Shown here piece after piece: positions 36,546 through 44,470 of a stretch of 64,000 nucleotides of DNA. The stretch is taken from contig NZ_CABFLY010000001.1 in the NCBI RefSeq assembly GCF_901875305.1, positions 124,001-188,000 on the forward strand, written 5' to 3'. The DNA is from Rothia mucilaginosa (lineage in GTDB: Bacteria; Actinomycetota; Actinomycetes; Actinomycetales; Micrococcaceae). The position numbers and the translations under genes are program-made. The first letter of the stretch is position 1, and every line of letters begins with the position of its first letter. A model generated the notes under the pieces. The model saw only the letters and a program-made list of their open reading frames with translations, did not search any database and had not been told where the DNA came from.

Positions 36546-37373
36546 ATGTCTGAACAGGTAAATGAACTGCTCCCCGAAATCATGCCCGCCCCCGATGCCT
36601 CCGCAGATGGCGCCGTGCCCTCTGCCGCCTCGGAGGAGGTCGCTACGTCGGTGGATAGTGCTGTACCTGAGAAAGTAGAGACCGCCCAGAAGATTGCGGA
36701 TGAAGCCGCTGAGGAGAAGACCGAAAAGGTTGTCGAGGCCACCGTGGAGGCAGCCCTCACCGAAGCCGCTGAAGAAGCCGAATCTTCTCGGACTCCCGCT
36801 GATACTTCTACCGACCCTTTCTCCGCGCCGGCTGAGGAGCCGGGTGAACCTTCCCTGGGTGTTCCACACAAGGCCCGCCGCACCTCCAAGGTGGATGAGA
36901 TTCTGGAGGCGGCCAAGGACGTGGCCCTGCAGGGTGTTCGCGAGATTACCCCCGACCATAACATTGGCCTGGTGCACCACGTGCGCCCCGAGGAAGAGCG
37001 CCTGAGCACCCATCTCTTCGAGTGCACGATGCCCGGGTACCGCGGCTGGTTTTGGTTTGCGACCCTTTCCCGCGCCCCGCGTTCGAAGGTTGCCACGATT
37101 TGTGAGGTGGGCCTGCTGCCCGGTGATGATGCGCTCATTGCCCCGGATTGGGTGCCGTGGGCTGACCGCGTGCGTCCCGAGGACCTTGAACAGGAATCCT
37201 CCGCCGATTCTTCGGAAGCGAATGCCGAGGAGAAGGTAGAAGAGAAGACCGAGGAGCCAGAAGCCTCCGCTGAAGCCTCTGAGGAGAACACCGCAGAGAA
37301 CGGTGTGGAATCCGCTGAGGCTACTGAGGTCTCCGAGGAATCCGAGGTTTCTGAGGCCCTCGCCGCCGAGTAG
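36546..37373 (+). CDS. DUF3027 protein with acidic low-complexity arms
   Basis: This 275-residue protein has a central conserved block of about 110 residues (DEILEAAKDVALQGV, GLVHHVRPEEERLSTHLFEC, GYRGWFWFATLSRAPRS, LPGDDALIAPDWVPWADRV, quoted in parts), matching actinobacterial DUF3027. Both flanks are rich in Glu, Ala and Ser and probably disordered. Function is unknown. A TTTAAT sequence ends only six bases before the ATG, so this message may be leaderless. GATGCTTTAAT is repeated just upstream. Confidence 0.78.
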   Translation: MSEQVNELLPEIMPAPDASADGAVPSAASEEVATSVDSAVPEKVETAQKIADEAAEEKTEKVVEATVEAALTEAAEEAESSRTPADTSTDPFSAPAEEPGEPSLGVPHKARRTSKVDEILEAAKDVALQGVREITPDHNIGLVHHVRPEEERLSTHLFECTMPGYRGWFWFATLSRAPRSKVATICEVGLLPGDDALIAPDWVPWADRVRPEDLEQESSADSSEANAEEKVEEKTEEPEASAEASEENTAENGVESAEATEVSEESEVSEALAAE

Positions 37374-37397
37374 AGTCACCACCATAGAGAATTAAGG

Positions 37398-37444
37398 AGC
37401 CCCGCGGGGTGCTCGGCTGTTCGCGCTGGGCAACTCGCGGGGCT
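37398..37444 (+). terminator. Hairpin after the DUF3027 gene
   Basis: AGCCCCGCG (37398-37406) pairs with CGCGGGGCT (37436-37444) around a long loop. There is no T run, so termination is uncertain. Confidence 0.45.
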
Positions 37445-37502
37445 GTCTCGTGGCAAAAACCGTCCAAAGGGTACATAATGGTCTATTGAGTAAACTAACG
37501 AC

Positions 37503-37521
37503 TTAGGCAGGGCTACCTACG
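37503..37521 (+). promoter_or_regulatory. Candidate DtxR/IdeR box in front of the DtxR-family gene
   Basis: TTAGGCAGGGCTACCTACG agrees with the iron-box consensus (TWAGGTWAGSCTWACCTWA) at about 12 of 19 positions, with the strongest match in the left half. It lies about 30 bp before the start codon, which would suit autoregulation. Confidence 0.4.
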
Positions 37522-37549
37522 CACTGTCGTGCTGATGGCTGGAGAGATA

Positions 37550-38254
37550 ATGACTGACCTTATCGACACCACAGAGATGTACTTGCGCACTATTCTCGAA
37601 CTGGAGGAAGAGGGCATCGTCCCCATGCGTGCGCGCATCGCCGAGCGTCTGGAGCACTCCGGCCCGACCGTTTCCCAGACGGTGGCTCGCATGGAGAAGC
37701 ACGGACTGCTCACCGTTGAGCCCGACCGCCACCTGGAGCTGACCGACGAGGGTCGCCAGAAGGCCGTCGAGGTGATGCGTAAGCACCGTCTGGCCGAGCG
37801 TCTGCTCTCCGATATTATCGGCCTGGACCTCGAGTACGTGCACGAAGAGGCATGTCGCTGGGAGCACGTTATGAGCGATAAGGTCGAGAAGCGCATCCTG
37901 GAAATGCTCAAGGAACCGAAGTTCTCCCCGTATGGTAACGCCATTCCCGGCCTGGAAGAGCTGGGTATCGCAAGCGAGAAGAACGACGAGCGCACTGTGC
38001 CGATGTCTCTGGCTGCTCGCGATTCGGGCCCCGAGGATCGTTTTACGATTTCCCGTTTCCCTGAATCCATCCAGACTGACGTTGAGCTGCTGAAGCTTCT
38101 GGCGGATGCGGGCATCGTCTACGGTGCCTCGGTGTCGGTTGTGGCGGGCCAGAATGATGACGTGATCGTTCACGCCGACGGCGAGGACGATACTCTGTCC
38201 CTGGATATGGACGTGGCAAATGCAATCGTTGTGAAGCGCGCCAGCGCTCTGTAG
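37550..38254 (+). CDS. DtxR/IdeR-family metal-dependent repressor
   Basis: This 234-residue regulator has an N-terminal winged helix (LIDTTEMYLRTILELEEEG, HSGPTVSQTVARMEKHGLL), a metal-binding and dimerisation domain with EVMRKHRLAERLL and YVHEEACRWEHVMS (the His, Glu and Cys ligands of DtxR), and a C-terminal SH3-like domain. The layout matches IdeR/DtxR, which represses iron uptake and siderophore genes when Fe(II) is plentiful, rather than the shorter MntR type. GGAGAGATA precedes the ATG at 37550. The siderophore, Dps and MbfA genes in this window are plausible targets. Confidence 0.9.
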   Translation: MTDLIDTTEMYLRTILELEEEGIVPMRARIAERLEHSGPTVSQTVARMEKHGLLTVEPDRHLELTDEGRQKAVEVMRKHRLAERLLSDIIGLDLEYVHEEACRWEHVMSDKVEKRILEMLKEPKFSPYGNAIPGLEELGIASEKNDERTVPMSLAARDSGPEDRFTISRFPESIQTDVELLKLLADAGIVYGASVSVVAGQNDDVIVHADGEDDTLSLDMDVANAIVVKRASAL

Positions 38255-38276
38255 ACGTATATAACGCTAGATAGTT

Positions 38277-38325
38277 GCGGAGGCGGTGCCTTCCCCGGGT
38301 GGGGGAGGTGCCGCCTCCGCCGTTT
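38277..38325 (+). terminator. Terminator of the DtxR-family gene
   Basis: GCGGAGGCGG (38277-38286) pairs with CCGCCTCCGC (38311-38320), with more pairing in the loop; CGTTTAT follows. The next 400 bp hold no clear gene. Confidence 0.75.
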
Positions 38326-38724
38326 ATCGCCTATGCGGTGCGCTATGTTACGCGTCTGCGCTACAGGCCTGGGTCATGGGTCTGTGTCGCACACAGAATT
38401 GTGCGGGTGCTTATACTCCTCCGCCTAAGGTGTTGGCAACTGCAGAGGAGTGTATTTTTTCGTGTTTTTTGAATGTGCGGGGGCCTCTGGGGGCACAGGA
38501 TGCCGTCTTCTGGGATGTTTGCTTAAGAGATAAGGCTCATTTTTAAGAGTTTTGAATCCTGTTCTTAAGGGAGGGAAGTTCCCGTAAAAGGAATGTGCAT
38601 CCTTATGAAACACCTAGTCGGAGGCGTTAAAAGGGTGATGGGGCCTCTGTTGGCTAAGGTTTAGATGCTTGCATTGTCAAGTATTCGCCCAGGGGTGAAA
38701 CGCCAAAATTTAAACCAGAGAGAG

Positions 38725-38754
38725 ATGACAACTGGGAGTTTTCTGTGTATTCTC
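38725..38754 (+). promoter_or_regulatory. Candidate promoter of the riboswitch-controlled NlpC/P60 gene
   Basis: ATGACA (38725-38730) and TATTCT (38749-38754) are 18 bp apart, just upstream of the riboswitch. The 38330-38720 stretch upstream has no recognised feature. Confidence 0.45.
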
Positions 38755-38779
38755 GTCTTGTGTCCAAATCCTCAACGTA

Positions 38780-38969
38780 AGAGGGCACCGTCGAAGCGGT
38801 TCCGCTGAGTTCTGCCAACGCTTCGATGAACGTCTACCCGGAATGGCAGAAGCGGGGGACCCAATCCCCAAGCTGGGATACGGCTTCTCACTCGAGAAGC
38901 CTTGGGGCTAAGTCACTTCGGTGGCCGAGCGAATCCATGCTCGAGCCCGACAGCTCACCTCGTCAGGCA
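38780..38969 (+). ncRNA. ydaO/yuaA c-di-AMP riboswitch
   Basis: The leader carries the conserved blocks of the ydaO class: GGGGGACCCAA (about 38854-38864), CTTGGGGCTAAGTC (about 38901-38914), and the 3' block CCCGACAGCTCACCTCGTCA (38946-38965). TTCTGCCA and TGGCAGAA can form one of the central stems, and CGTCGAAGCG/CGCTTCGATG another. The element ends only a few bases before the ribosome site of an NlpC/P60 gene, a typical actinobacterial target. When c-di-AMP is bound, expression of the cell-wall hydrolase is expected to fall. Exact 5' boundary is uncertain. Confidence 0.85.
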
Positions 38970-38982
38970 ATGGAGGAAACCA

Positions 38983-39618
38983 ATGGCTAAGAAGATTGTA
39001 CGTACCGCAGGTGCAGCCATCGCAGCAGGTGCTGTTCTGCTCGGTTCGACCGTTCCGGCAAACGCATTCGCACAGATCCCCGCCGCAGCTGATCTGTCCT
39101 ACGACTACACCAACTACGAGTTCGACTACACCAGCTACACCACCCCCGCAACCACCTACGTTGCACCCCAGGCTGAGACCCAGCAGGCCTACACTGCACC
39201 CCAGGCTGAGACTCAGCAGGCTCCCGTTGCTCCCGTAGCAACCCAGGAGCAGGCAGCGCCCGCCGCTTCCTCCGGTAACGCTTCTCGCGATGCAATCGTC
39301 GCAACCGCAATGAGCGGTCTCGGCGGCTCCTACGTTTGGGGTGGCAAGAGCTACCGTGCATGGGACTGCTCCGGCTTCACCTCGTGGGTTTTCGCTCAGC
39401 ACGGCATCAAGCTGACCGCTTACACCTACGCAATGAAGGACGAGCTGCGCCCCACCTCTAACCCCCAGCCCGGCGACATCGTCTTCCAGAACGGCTACAG
39501 CCACGTTGGTATCTACCTGGGCGACGGCAAGATGATCTCCGCTCTGAACCCCACCAACGGCACCCTGGTGCACCCCACCTCCTGGATGTCCGTTGACGGC
39601 TACTACACCGCTCTCTAA
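38983..39618 (+). CDS. Secreted NlpC/P60 peptidoglycan endopeptidase
   Basis: This 211-residue exported protein has a signal peptide of about 27 residues ending near PANAFAQ. A low-complexity region with two copies of an 11-residue APQAETQQ-type repeat follows. The C40 peptidase domain covers about residues 105-211, with catalytic Cys in WDCSGFTSWVFAQHG and His in YSHVGIYLGDG. It should cut peptide stems in the cell wall. GGAGGAAA precedes the ATG at 38983. The gene lies under a c-di-AMP riboswitch, linking wall turnover to turgor or potassium signalling. Confidence 0.92.
   Translation: MAKKIVRTAGAAIAAGAVLLGSTVPANAFAQIPAAADLSYDYTNYEFDYTSYTTPATTYVAPQAETQQAYTAPQAETQQAPVAPVATQEQAAPAASSGNASRDAIVATAMSGLGGSYVWGGKSYRAWDCSGFTSWVFAQHGIKLTAYTYAMKDELRPTSNPQPGDIVFQNGYSHVGIYLGDGKMISALNPTNGTLVHPTSWMSVDGYYTAL
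39163..39228 (+). repeat. Two 33-bp tandem repeats in the NlpC/P60 gene
   Basis: Units at 39163-39195 and 39196-39228 share their first 25 bases apart from one change. They encode an 11-residue Gln/Thr/Ala/Pro spacer, a likely site of length variation between strains. Confidence 0.8.
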
Positions 39619-39661
39619 GCCTTAGCGCATAAGAGCTGGCTCCCTAGCCCAATAACCTCGC

Positions 39662-39696
39662 AAAGGCGCCTACCCCGCACGGGGTGGGCGCCTTTT
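39662..39696 (+). terminator. Terminator of the NlpC/P60 gene
   Basis: AAAGGCGCC (39662-39670) pairs with GGCGCCTTT (39687-39695), with TACCCCG/CGGGGTG-type pairing inside and a T run. Confidence 0.88.
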
Positions 39697-39717
39697 GTGT
39701 ACCCGATAGATACACAA

Positions 39718-39762
39718 AATACTGCCGAGAGTGCGCATGCATTCTCGGCGGTATTTTTTTAG
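39718..39762 (-). terminator. Second convergent terminator, for the DUF4031-HD gene
   Basis: AAATACTGCCGAGA (39718-39731) pairs with TCTCGGCGGTATTT (39743-39756). T runs occur on both strands, so it works for the reverse gene that ends at 39759 and backs up the forward terminator. Confidence 0.8.
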
Positions 39763-40754
39763 GAGGCGAGAGCCCGCAGGAGCTTCTGCGGGTTGCGCTC
39801 CCACTCGGTGAGCTCCGCACGCAGATTGGTCCGTGCGGGCTCCTCCCAAAGCTGGCGAGCCTGATGAGAGAGGAAGATGTGCTCGCGCTCCAGGATGGAA
39901 CGCAGGAAGCTCGTGCGGCCGGTGCGGAACGCCTTATCGTCGAAGTGGGAGTACTCGTTACGCACCCCGCGCAGGTAGCGACGGTAGCGCGCCGGTTTGG
40001 CCGCCAGGATAGCCATGTCGGCATCGAGGAAGAGCTCAATATCAGCCGCTTCGTAGCCTGTCGGCAGGTTGGTAGGTTCGTGCAACTCGTGGGTAGCCGT
40101 GGCGCTCACCAGAAGGCACACCATCTGCAGCTCGTCACCGCTCAGCAGGCCCGCGGCGACCAGTGGCTCCAGGGAGACGGTTGCCAGCAGCTCGCTGCGG
40201 CGCTCGTCCTCGCCCGGTGCGTCCTCGTACACTGCGTCGTGGAACCATGCCGCCAAGGTCGAAACGAGGGGTGTGCGGCCCGAATATAGTCGGTCCAGAT
40301 CGGCGAGTATCTGCGAAAGGTGTGCGCTGTGGTGGTAGGCGCGGTGCAGCTGTTCCCACGCCTGCAGCAGGCTCTCACCCAGTTCCGCCACCTGTTCCGT
40401 GAGTTGAACCTGGATCGCGGCAGGAGCCTTCTCGAGGCGGGGCGCAAACGTCGCCTCCCAGGCACGCAGCAGGCGCGGGCGAATCTTCTCGGGACGCTCC
40501 TTCAGAGGAATGCGCAGACCGCTTGCAATGAGCGTGCGGGTCAGCTCCGCGCCGCTGAGCTCAACCGCGCCTGCCTGAACCAGCTCCTCGTAGCGGTGCG
40601 CCGGCACATCGTAGTGGTCGCGATCAAAGGCGCGCTCGCTGATGCCCGCTGAGGCGGCAAACTTGTGCAGTTCCGCCAGGGATACATCCGAGATGAGGTG
40701 CGAGAAGACGGTGCCGTGTGCGGGCCAGGTGGGTGGGTCAATGTAGATGCTCAT
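39759..40754 (-). CDS. DUF4031 domain fused to an HD-type phosphohydrolase domain
   Basis: This 331-residue protein begins with a DUF4031 module (MSIYIDPPTWPAHGTVFSHL, then DRDHYDVPAHRYEELVQAGA), usually found as a small free protein of about 90 residues. Its C-terminal half (about 130-331) is an HD-superfamily domain, with YHHSAHLSQILADL, AAWFHDAVYED and LFLDADMAILA giving the metal-binding His/Asp set. The partner domain often appears beside DUF4031 genes in actinobacteria. Substrate is unknown; nucleotides or signalling nucleotides are possible. The ATG at 40754 is fixed by the DUF4031 N-terminus. Confidence 0.78.
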   Translation of the reverse strand: MSIYIDPPTWPAHGTVFSHLISDVSLAELHKFAASAGISERAFDRDHYDVPAHRYEELVQAGAVELSGAELTRTLIASGLRIPLKERPEKIRPRLLRAWEATFAPRLEKAPAAIQVQLTEQVAELGESLLQAWEQLHRAYHHSAHLSQILADLDRLYSGRTPLVSTLAAWFHDAVYEDAPGEDERRSELLATVSLEPLVAAGLLSGDELQMVCLLVSATATHELHEPTNLPTGYEAADIELFLDADMAILAAKPARYRRYLRGVRNEYSHFDDKAFRTGRTSFLRSILEREHIFLSHQARQLWEEPARTNLRAELTEWERNPQKLLRALAS

Positions 40755-40905
40755 TCGTACATTGTAGGAGCGGTTCTGCCGCAAGGAACGGGTGTCTTCG
40801 GGCGGTGAACGCGGGTCACATGCAGGCCGGCAACTGTATGGATGGCGGAGATTTCTGAACACTGTGTCGGCCCGTGGCGTGCGGTGCTTTATACTGGATA
40901 GGTAC

Positions 40906-40978
40906 GCCCTCGTAGCTCAGGGGATAGAGCACTTCTCTCCTAAAGAAGGTGTCGGACGTTCGAATCGTCTCGGGGGCA
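40906..40978 (+). tRNA. tRNA-Arg (anticodon CCU)
   Basis: The acceptor stem GCCCTCG (40906-40912) pairs with CGGGGGC (40971-40977). The D arm has GCTC/GAGC, the anticodon arm CTTCT-CTCCTAA-AGAAG places CCT at positions 34-36, and the T arm has TTCGAAT. It reads the rare AGG codon. No CCA is encoded. Confidence 0.95.
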
Positions 40979-41002
40979 CATAGAACCGACAGCGTGCCGG
41001 TA

Positions 41003-41053
41003 CGAGAAACCGCCCGTTGCTTGCGTTAGCAGGCGCGGGCGGTTTCTCGTTCC
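41003..41053 (+). terminator. Terminator of the tRNA-Arg gene
   Basis: A perfect 14-bp inverted repeat (41003-41016 with 41036-41049) with a TTCC tail. Confidence 0.75.
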
Positions 41054-41156
41054 CGAATGAGCTGAGGGGCGACCGGGTGACCGAACGGGTGGGAGCGGCG
41101 GAACAAATGCGGTAGCATGGAATATCGAACGTGTATTCTAGGCAGCGAGGTAGACG

Positions 41157-44120
41157 ATGAGTGATAAGCCCGAACAGCAGAAGCAACCCTTCACCGAGCA
41201 GGAAGGCCTCTTCGCCGCCGAACTCGTCACCCCCGCAGAACCCGCACCGGCTGACCTTGCACTGGCTGACGAGCCGCCCTTCGACCCCTACTACGACGTA
41301 CCCCCTGCCGAGGACGACTACTACGCCCCTCCCACGGACGCCGCAGTGATGGACGCCCCGATGATGGAGGCGCCCGCACAGGACGTACCCGCCGCCCTGT
41401 CTACCGCCCTGCCCACCGGCATGCCCGCCTACGGTACCCCTGCCACCAGCGCGCCCGTTCCTGAACCCGGCGCACCCGTAGCCTTCACCGCCGCAGACCC
41501 GCTCGGCGACTTCATGCCGCCCGCCTACCGCGTCGGCGGTTACGGCGAGGACTTCGACCCCTCCGACCCCTACGGCGAACGCACCCACAGCCTCAACGCC
41601 GTGGACCCCGCATCCCTCACTGCCGGGCTCAACGACCGCCAGGAAGAAGCGGTACTGCACTCCGGCTCGCCCCTGCTCATCGTCGCGGGTGCGGGATCCG
41701 GTAAGACCCGCGTGCTGACCCACCGCATCGCCTACCTGCTCGCCACGCACCGTGCGACCCCCGGCCAGATTCTCGCCATCACCTTCACAAATAAGGCAGC
41801 TGCCGAGATGCGCGAACGTATCGAGGCGCTGGTCGGCCCGCGCGCCAAGCACATGTGGATCTCGACCTTCCACAGCTTCTGCGTGCGCGTGTTGCGCCGT
41901 GAGGCCGCCGCGCTGGGCCTGAAGTCCACCTTCACGATATATGACTCCACCGACTCGCAGCGCCTGCTGAGCCTGATTATTAAAGAGCTCAACCTGGACC
42001 CTAAGAAGTTCACCGCCAAGGCCGTGGGTAACCGCATTTCCGGGCTGAAGAACGAGCTGGTTAGTGCCGAGGCGTTCGCCTCCCGCGTGGCAAGCGATAA
42101 CCCGTACGAGAAGACCGTCGCGCAGATTTACACCGTCTACACACAGCGTCTGCGCGCCGCCAACTCCCTCGACTTTGACGACCTGATTGGCCGCACCGTC
42201 TTCCTGCTGAAGAAGTTCCCCGAAATCGCAAACTACTACCGCCGCAAGTTCCGCCACATCCTCGTGGACGAATACCAGGACACCAACCACGCCCAGTACC
42301 AGCTGGTGCGTGAACTGGTCGGCGCCCACGCGAAGGCACCGGCGGACCGCGGCCCCTACCCGGACGCCGTACCCCCTGCTGAGCTGACCGTGGTGGGTGA
42401 CTCCGACCAGTCCATTTATGCCTTCCGTGGCGCGGATATCCGCAATATTACGGACTTCGAGAAGGACTACCCGAACGCCCACACAATCCTGCTGGAGCAG
42501 AACTACCGCTCCACGCAGAACATCCTTTCGGCGGCGAACGCGGTCATTGAACGCAACCCTGACCGTCGCCCCAAGAAGCTGTGGACCGCCTCTGGCGCGG
42601 GCGCGAAGATTATCGGTTACGTTGCCGAATCTGAGCACGCCGAGGCACGCTACATCACCCGCGAAATTGACCGCCTGGCGGACGAGTACGGCGTGCAGCC
42701 CGGTGACGTTGCGATTTTCTACCGTACCAACGCGCAGTCCCGAACCCTCGAGGACATGCTCATGCGTGCCGGCTTGCCGTACCGCGTGGTCGGTGGCACT
42801 CGCTTCTACGAGCGCAAGGAAATCAAGGATGCGCTCGCCTACTTGCGCGCCCTGAGCAACCCCGATGACGATGTGAACGTGCGCCGCATTCTGAACGAGC
42901 CCAAGCGTGGTATCGGTGCCAAGTCCGAGTCTGTGGTGGCTGATTACGCAACGGCCCACAGCATCTCGTTCTTTGCCGCCGCCCGCCAGGCTGCCGACAT
43001 TCCGGGTCTGGGTGCCGCTGCGGTGAAGAAGTACGGCGAGTTCGTGCGCCTCATGGACGATTTGGCGCAGATTGCCCGCACCGAACCGGCCGCAACCTGC
43101 CTGGAGGCGGTCCTGGAGCAGACCGGCTACCTGGCGGCTCTACGCGCCTCCAAGGACATTCAGGACGAGTCACGCGTGGAGAACCTCTCCGAGTTGCTCG
43201 ACGCCATGGTCGAGTTCGAGACTGAGAACCCCGGCGCTGACCTCGAGCAGTTTTTGGAGCACGTGGCCCTGGTGGCCGATGCCGATTCAATCCCGAACCG
43301 CCCCGCCAGCGCGGAGGGTGAGAACGCCTCCGCAGCGCAGATTGCCGCCGAGGCGGCTGAGGCGAAGGCGCAGGGTATGGTCACCCTCATGACTCTGCAC
43401 ACCGCCAAGGGTCTGGAGTTCCCCGTGGTGTTCCTGACCGGTATGGAGCACGGCCTGTTCCCGCACCAGCGCGCTCTGACCGACGAGAAGGAGATGAGCG
43501 AGGAGCGCCGCCTGGCGTACGTGGGTCTGACCCGCGCCATGGAGCGCCTGTACCTGACCCGCTCGGAGACCCGCACGATGTGGGGTAAGAGCCAGTTCAA
43601 TCCGCCCTCGCCCTTCCTGGAGGAGATTCCGGAGGAGCTGATCGAGTGGAAGCGCACCGCGGGCTTCTCGGGCTTCGGCGCTTCCGGTATGGGTGCGTAT
43701 GGCGCTCGCGGCGGCAGCTCTTATGGCGGCGGTTCGTACGGTCGTTCCTACGGCGGCGGCTACTCGGGCGGTTCGCGCTCCGGATACAGCTCCGGTAGCT
43801 CGCGTGGCTCCTATTCTGACCCTTACGAGTCTCGCTCCTCGCGCCGTTCTGAGCCGTCCACCGCGGATATCAACGGTTCGGCGAGCTACGGGCTGGCGGC
43901 GGCTACCGCCTCCTCAAAGGTGTCGAACCGTTCCCGCGTGCATCAGAGCAAGGAAATTCCGACCCTGGCGGTTGGCGATACGGTGCGCCACACCAAGTTT
44001 GGCGAGGGCCGTGTGCTGGCCGTTGAGGGCAGCGGTGATAAGACTGTGGCGAAGGTCCGCTTCGGCTCCGAGGAGAAGCGCCTGCTGTTGCGTTACGCGC
44101 CGCTGGAGAAGGTTTCCTAG
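41157..44120 (+). CDS. pcrA: ATP-dependent 3'-5' DNA helicase PcrA/UvrD
   Basis: This 987-residue superfamily 1A helicase unwinds DNA in nucleotide-excision repair and replication conflict. About 155 disordered acidic/Pro-rich residues precede the core. Core motifs are Q-motif LNDRQEEAV, motif I AGAGSGKTRVLTHRI, Ia ITFTNKAAAEMRERI, II VDEYQDTN, III VGDSDQSIYAFRGAD, IV EQNYRST, V MTLHTAKGLEFPVVFL and VI EERRLAYVGLTRAMERL. The C-terminal tail is Gly/Ser/Tyr-rich and ends in a small tudor-like domain (VGDTVRHTKFGEGRVLAVEG) that binds RNA polymerase in PcrA. GGTAGACG precedes the ATG. The N-terminal arm is longer than usual. Confidence 0.95.
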   Translation: MSDKPEQQKQPFTEQEGLFAAELVTPAEPAPADLALADEPPFDPYYDVPPAEDDYYAPPTDAAVMDAPMMEAPAQDVPAALSTALPTGMPAYGTPATSAPVPEPGAPVAFTAADPLGDFMPPAYRVGGYGEDFDPSDPYGERTHSLNAVDPASLTAGLNDRQEEAVLHSGSPLLIVAGAGSGKTRVLTHRIAYLLATHRATPGQILAITFTNKAAAEMRERIEALVGPRAKHMWISTFHSFCVRVLRREAAALGLKSTFTIYDSTDSQRLLSLIIKELNLDPKKFTAKAVGNRISGLKNELVSAEAFASRVASDNPYEKTVAQIYTVYTQRLRAANSLDFDDLIGRTVFLLKKFPEIANYYRRKFRHILVDEYQDTNHAQYQLVRELVGAHAKAPADRGPYPDAVPPAELTVVGDSDQSIYAFRGADIRNITDFEKDYPNAHTILLEQNYRSTQNILSAANAVIERNPDRRPKKLWTASGAGAKIIGYVAESEHAEARYITREIDRLADEYGVQPGDVAIFYRTNAQSRTLEDMLMRAGLPYRVVGGTRFYERKEIKDALAYLRALSNPDDDVNVRRILNEPKRGIGAKSESVVADYATAHSISFFAAARQAADIPGLGAAAVKKYGEFVRLMDDLAQIARTEPAATCLEAVLEQTGYLAALRASKDIQDESRVENLSELLDAMVEFETENPGADLEQFLEHVALVADADSIPNRPASAEGENASAAQIAAEAAEAKAQGMVTLMTLHTAKGLEFPVVFLTGMEHGLFPHQRALTDEKEMSEERRLAYVGLTRAMERLYLTRSETRTMWGKSQFNPPSPFLEEIPEELIEWKRTAGFSGFGASGMGAYGARGGSSYGGGSYGRSYGGGYSGGSRSGYSSGSSRGSYSDPYESRSSRRSEPSTADINGSASYGLAAATASSKVSNRSRVHQSKEIPTLAVGDTVRHTKFGEGRVLAVEGSGDKTVAKVRFGSEEKRLLLRYAPLEKVS

Positions 44121-44140
44121 GGTTGCGGATGTATACGTGC

Positions 44141-44170
44141 AGGGGCGGGTGCCTGAGAGCACCCGTCCCT
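44141..44170 (+). terminator. Hairpin after pcrA
   Basis: A 12-bp stem (44141-44152 with 44159-44170) with a 6-nt loop but no T run. It may be a weak or Rho-assisted terminator. Confidence 0.5.
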
Positions 44171-44470
44171 CCAAAGCGCGCGTTCCACCTGTGTTGTTCT
44201 GCGTGTTTCCCGGCATGCGATACGTGGTTATTTCCACCCCGCAGTATTTGTGACCTAAGTCGCTAAAATCCCATATTTTGGGCTCCGTGAGTGCGAGCTC
44301 ACGCCGAATCCGATAGAGTAGAAATAAGAGAAATTCCCCGCGTCAATGGTGCGCGTGCGCTGGGTGCGAGAGACCCCTATCGCACCGTAGCGGGTACACT
44401 GGGGAACCTCCTCTAATGACCAGGCCGTGTGCACTAGTACTCGGCACCACTTCGAAGAAGAAGGACACCT
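44171..44470 (+). promoter_or_regulatory. sucC upstream region
   Basis: About 300 bp without a gene. TGTGACCTAAGTCGCT (44249-44264) resembles the CRP/GlxR consensus TGTGANNTANNTCACA, matching fully in the left half. A short GTGAG/CTCAC inverted repeat lies at about 44287-44302. GAAGAAGGACA near 44456 is the sucC ribosome site. Confidence 0.4.

Noticed and set aside
40906..41156. Integration site at tRNA-Arg
   Set aside because: No repeat of the tRNA 3' end, integrase or island genes follow; pcrA is a core gene.
40917..42959. A 680-codon open frame antisense to pcrA
   Set aside because: It covers the tRNA-Arg gene and the pcrA coding region, has no domain or ribosome site, and is explained by strong third-position GC bias in pcrA.
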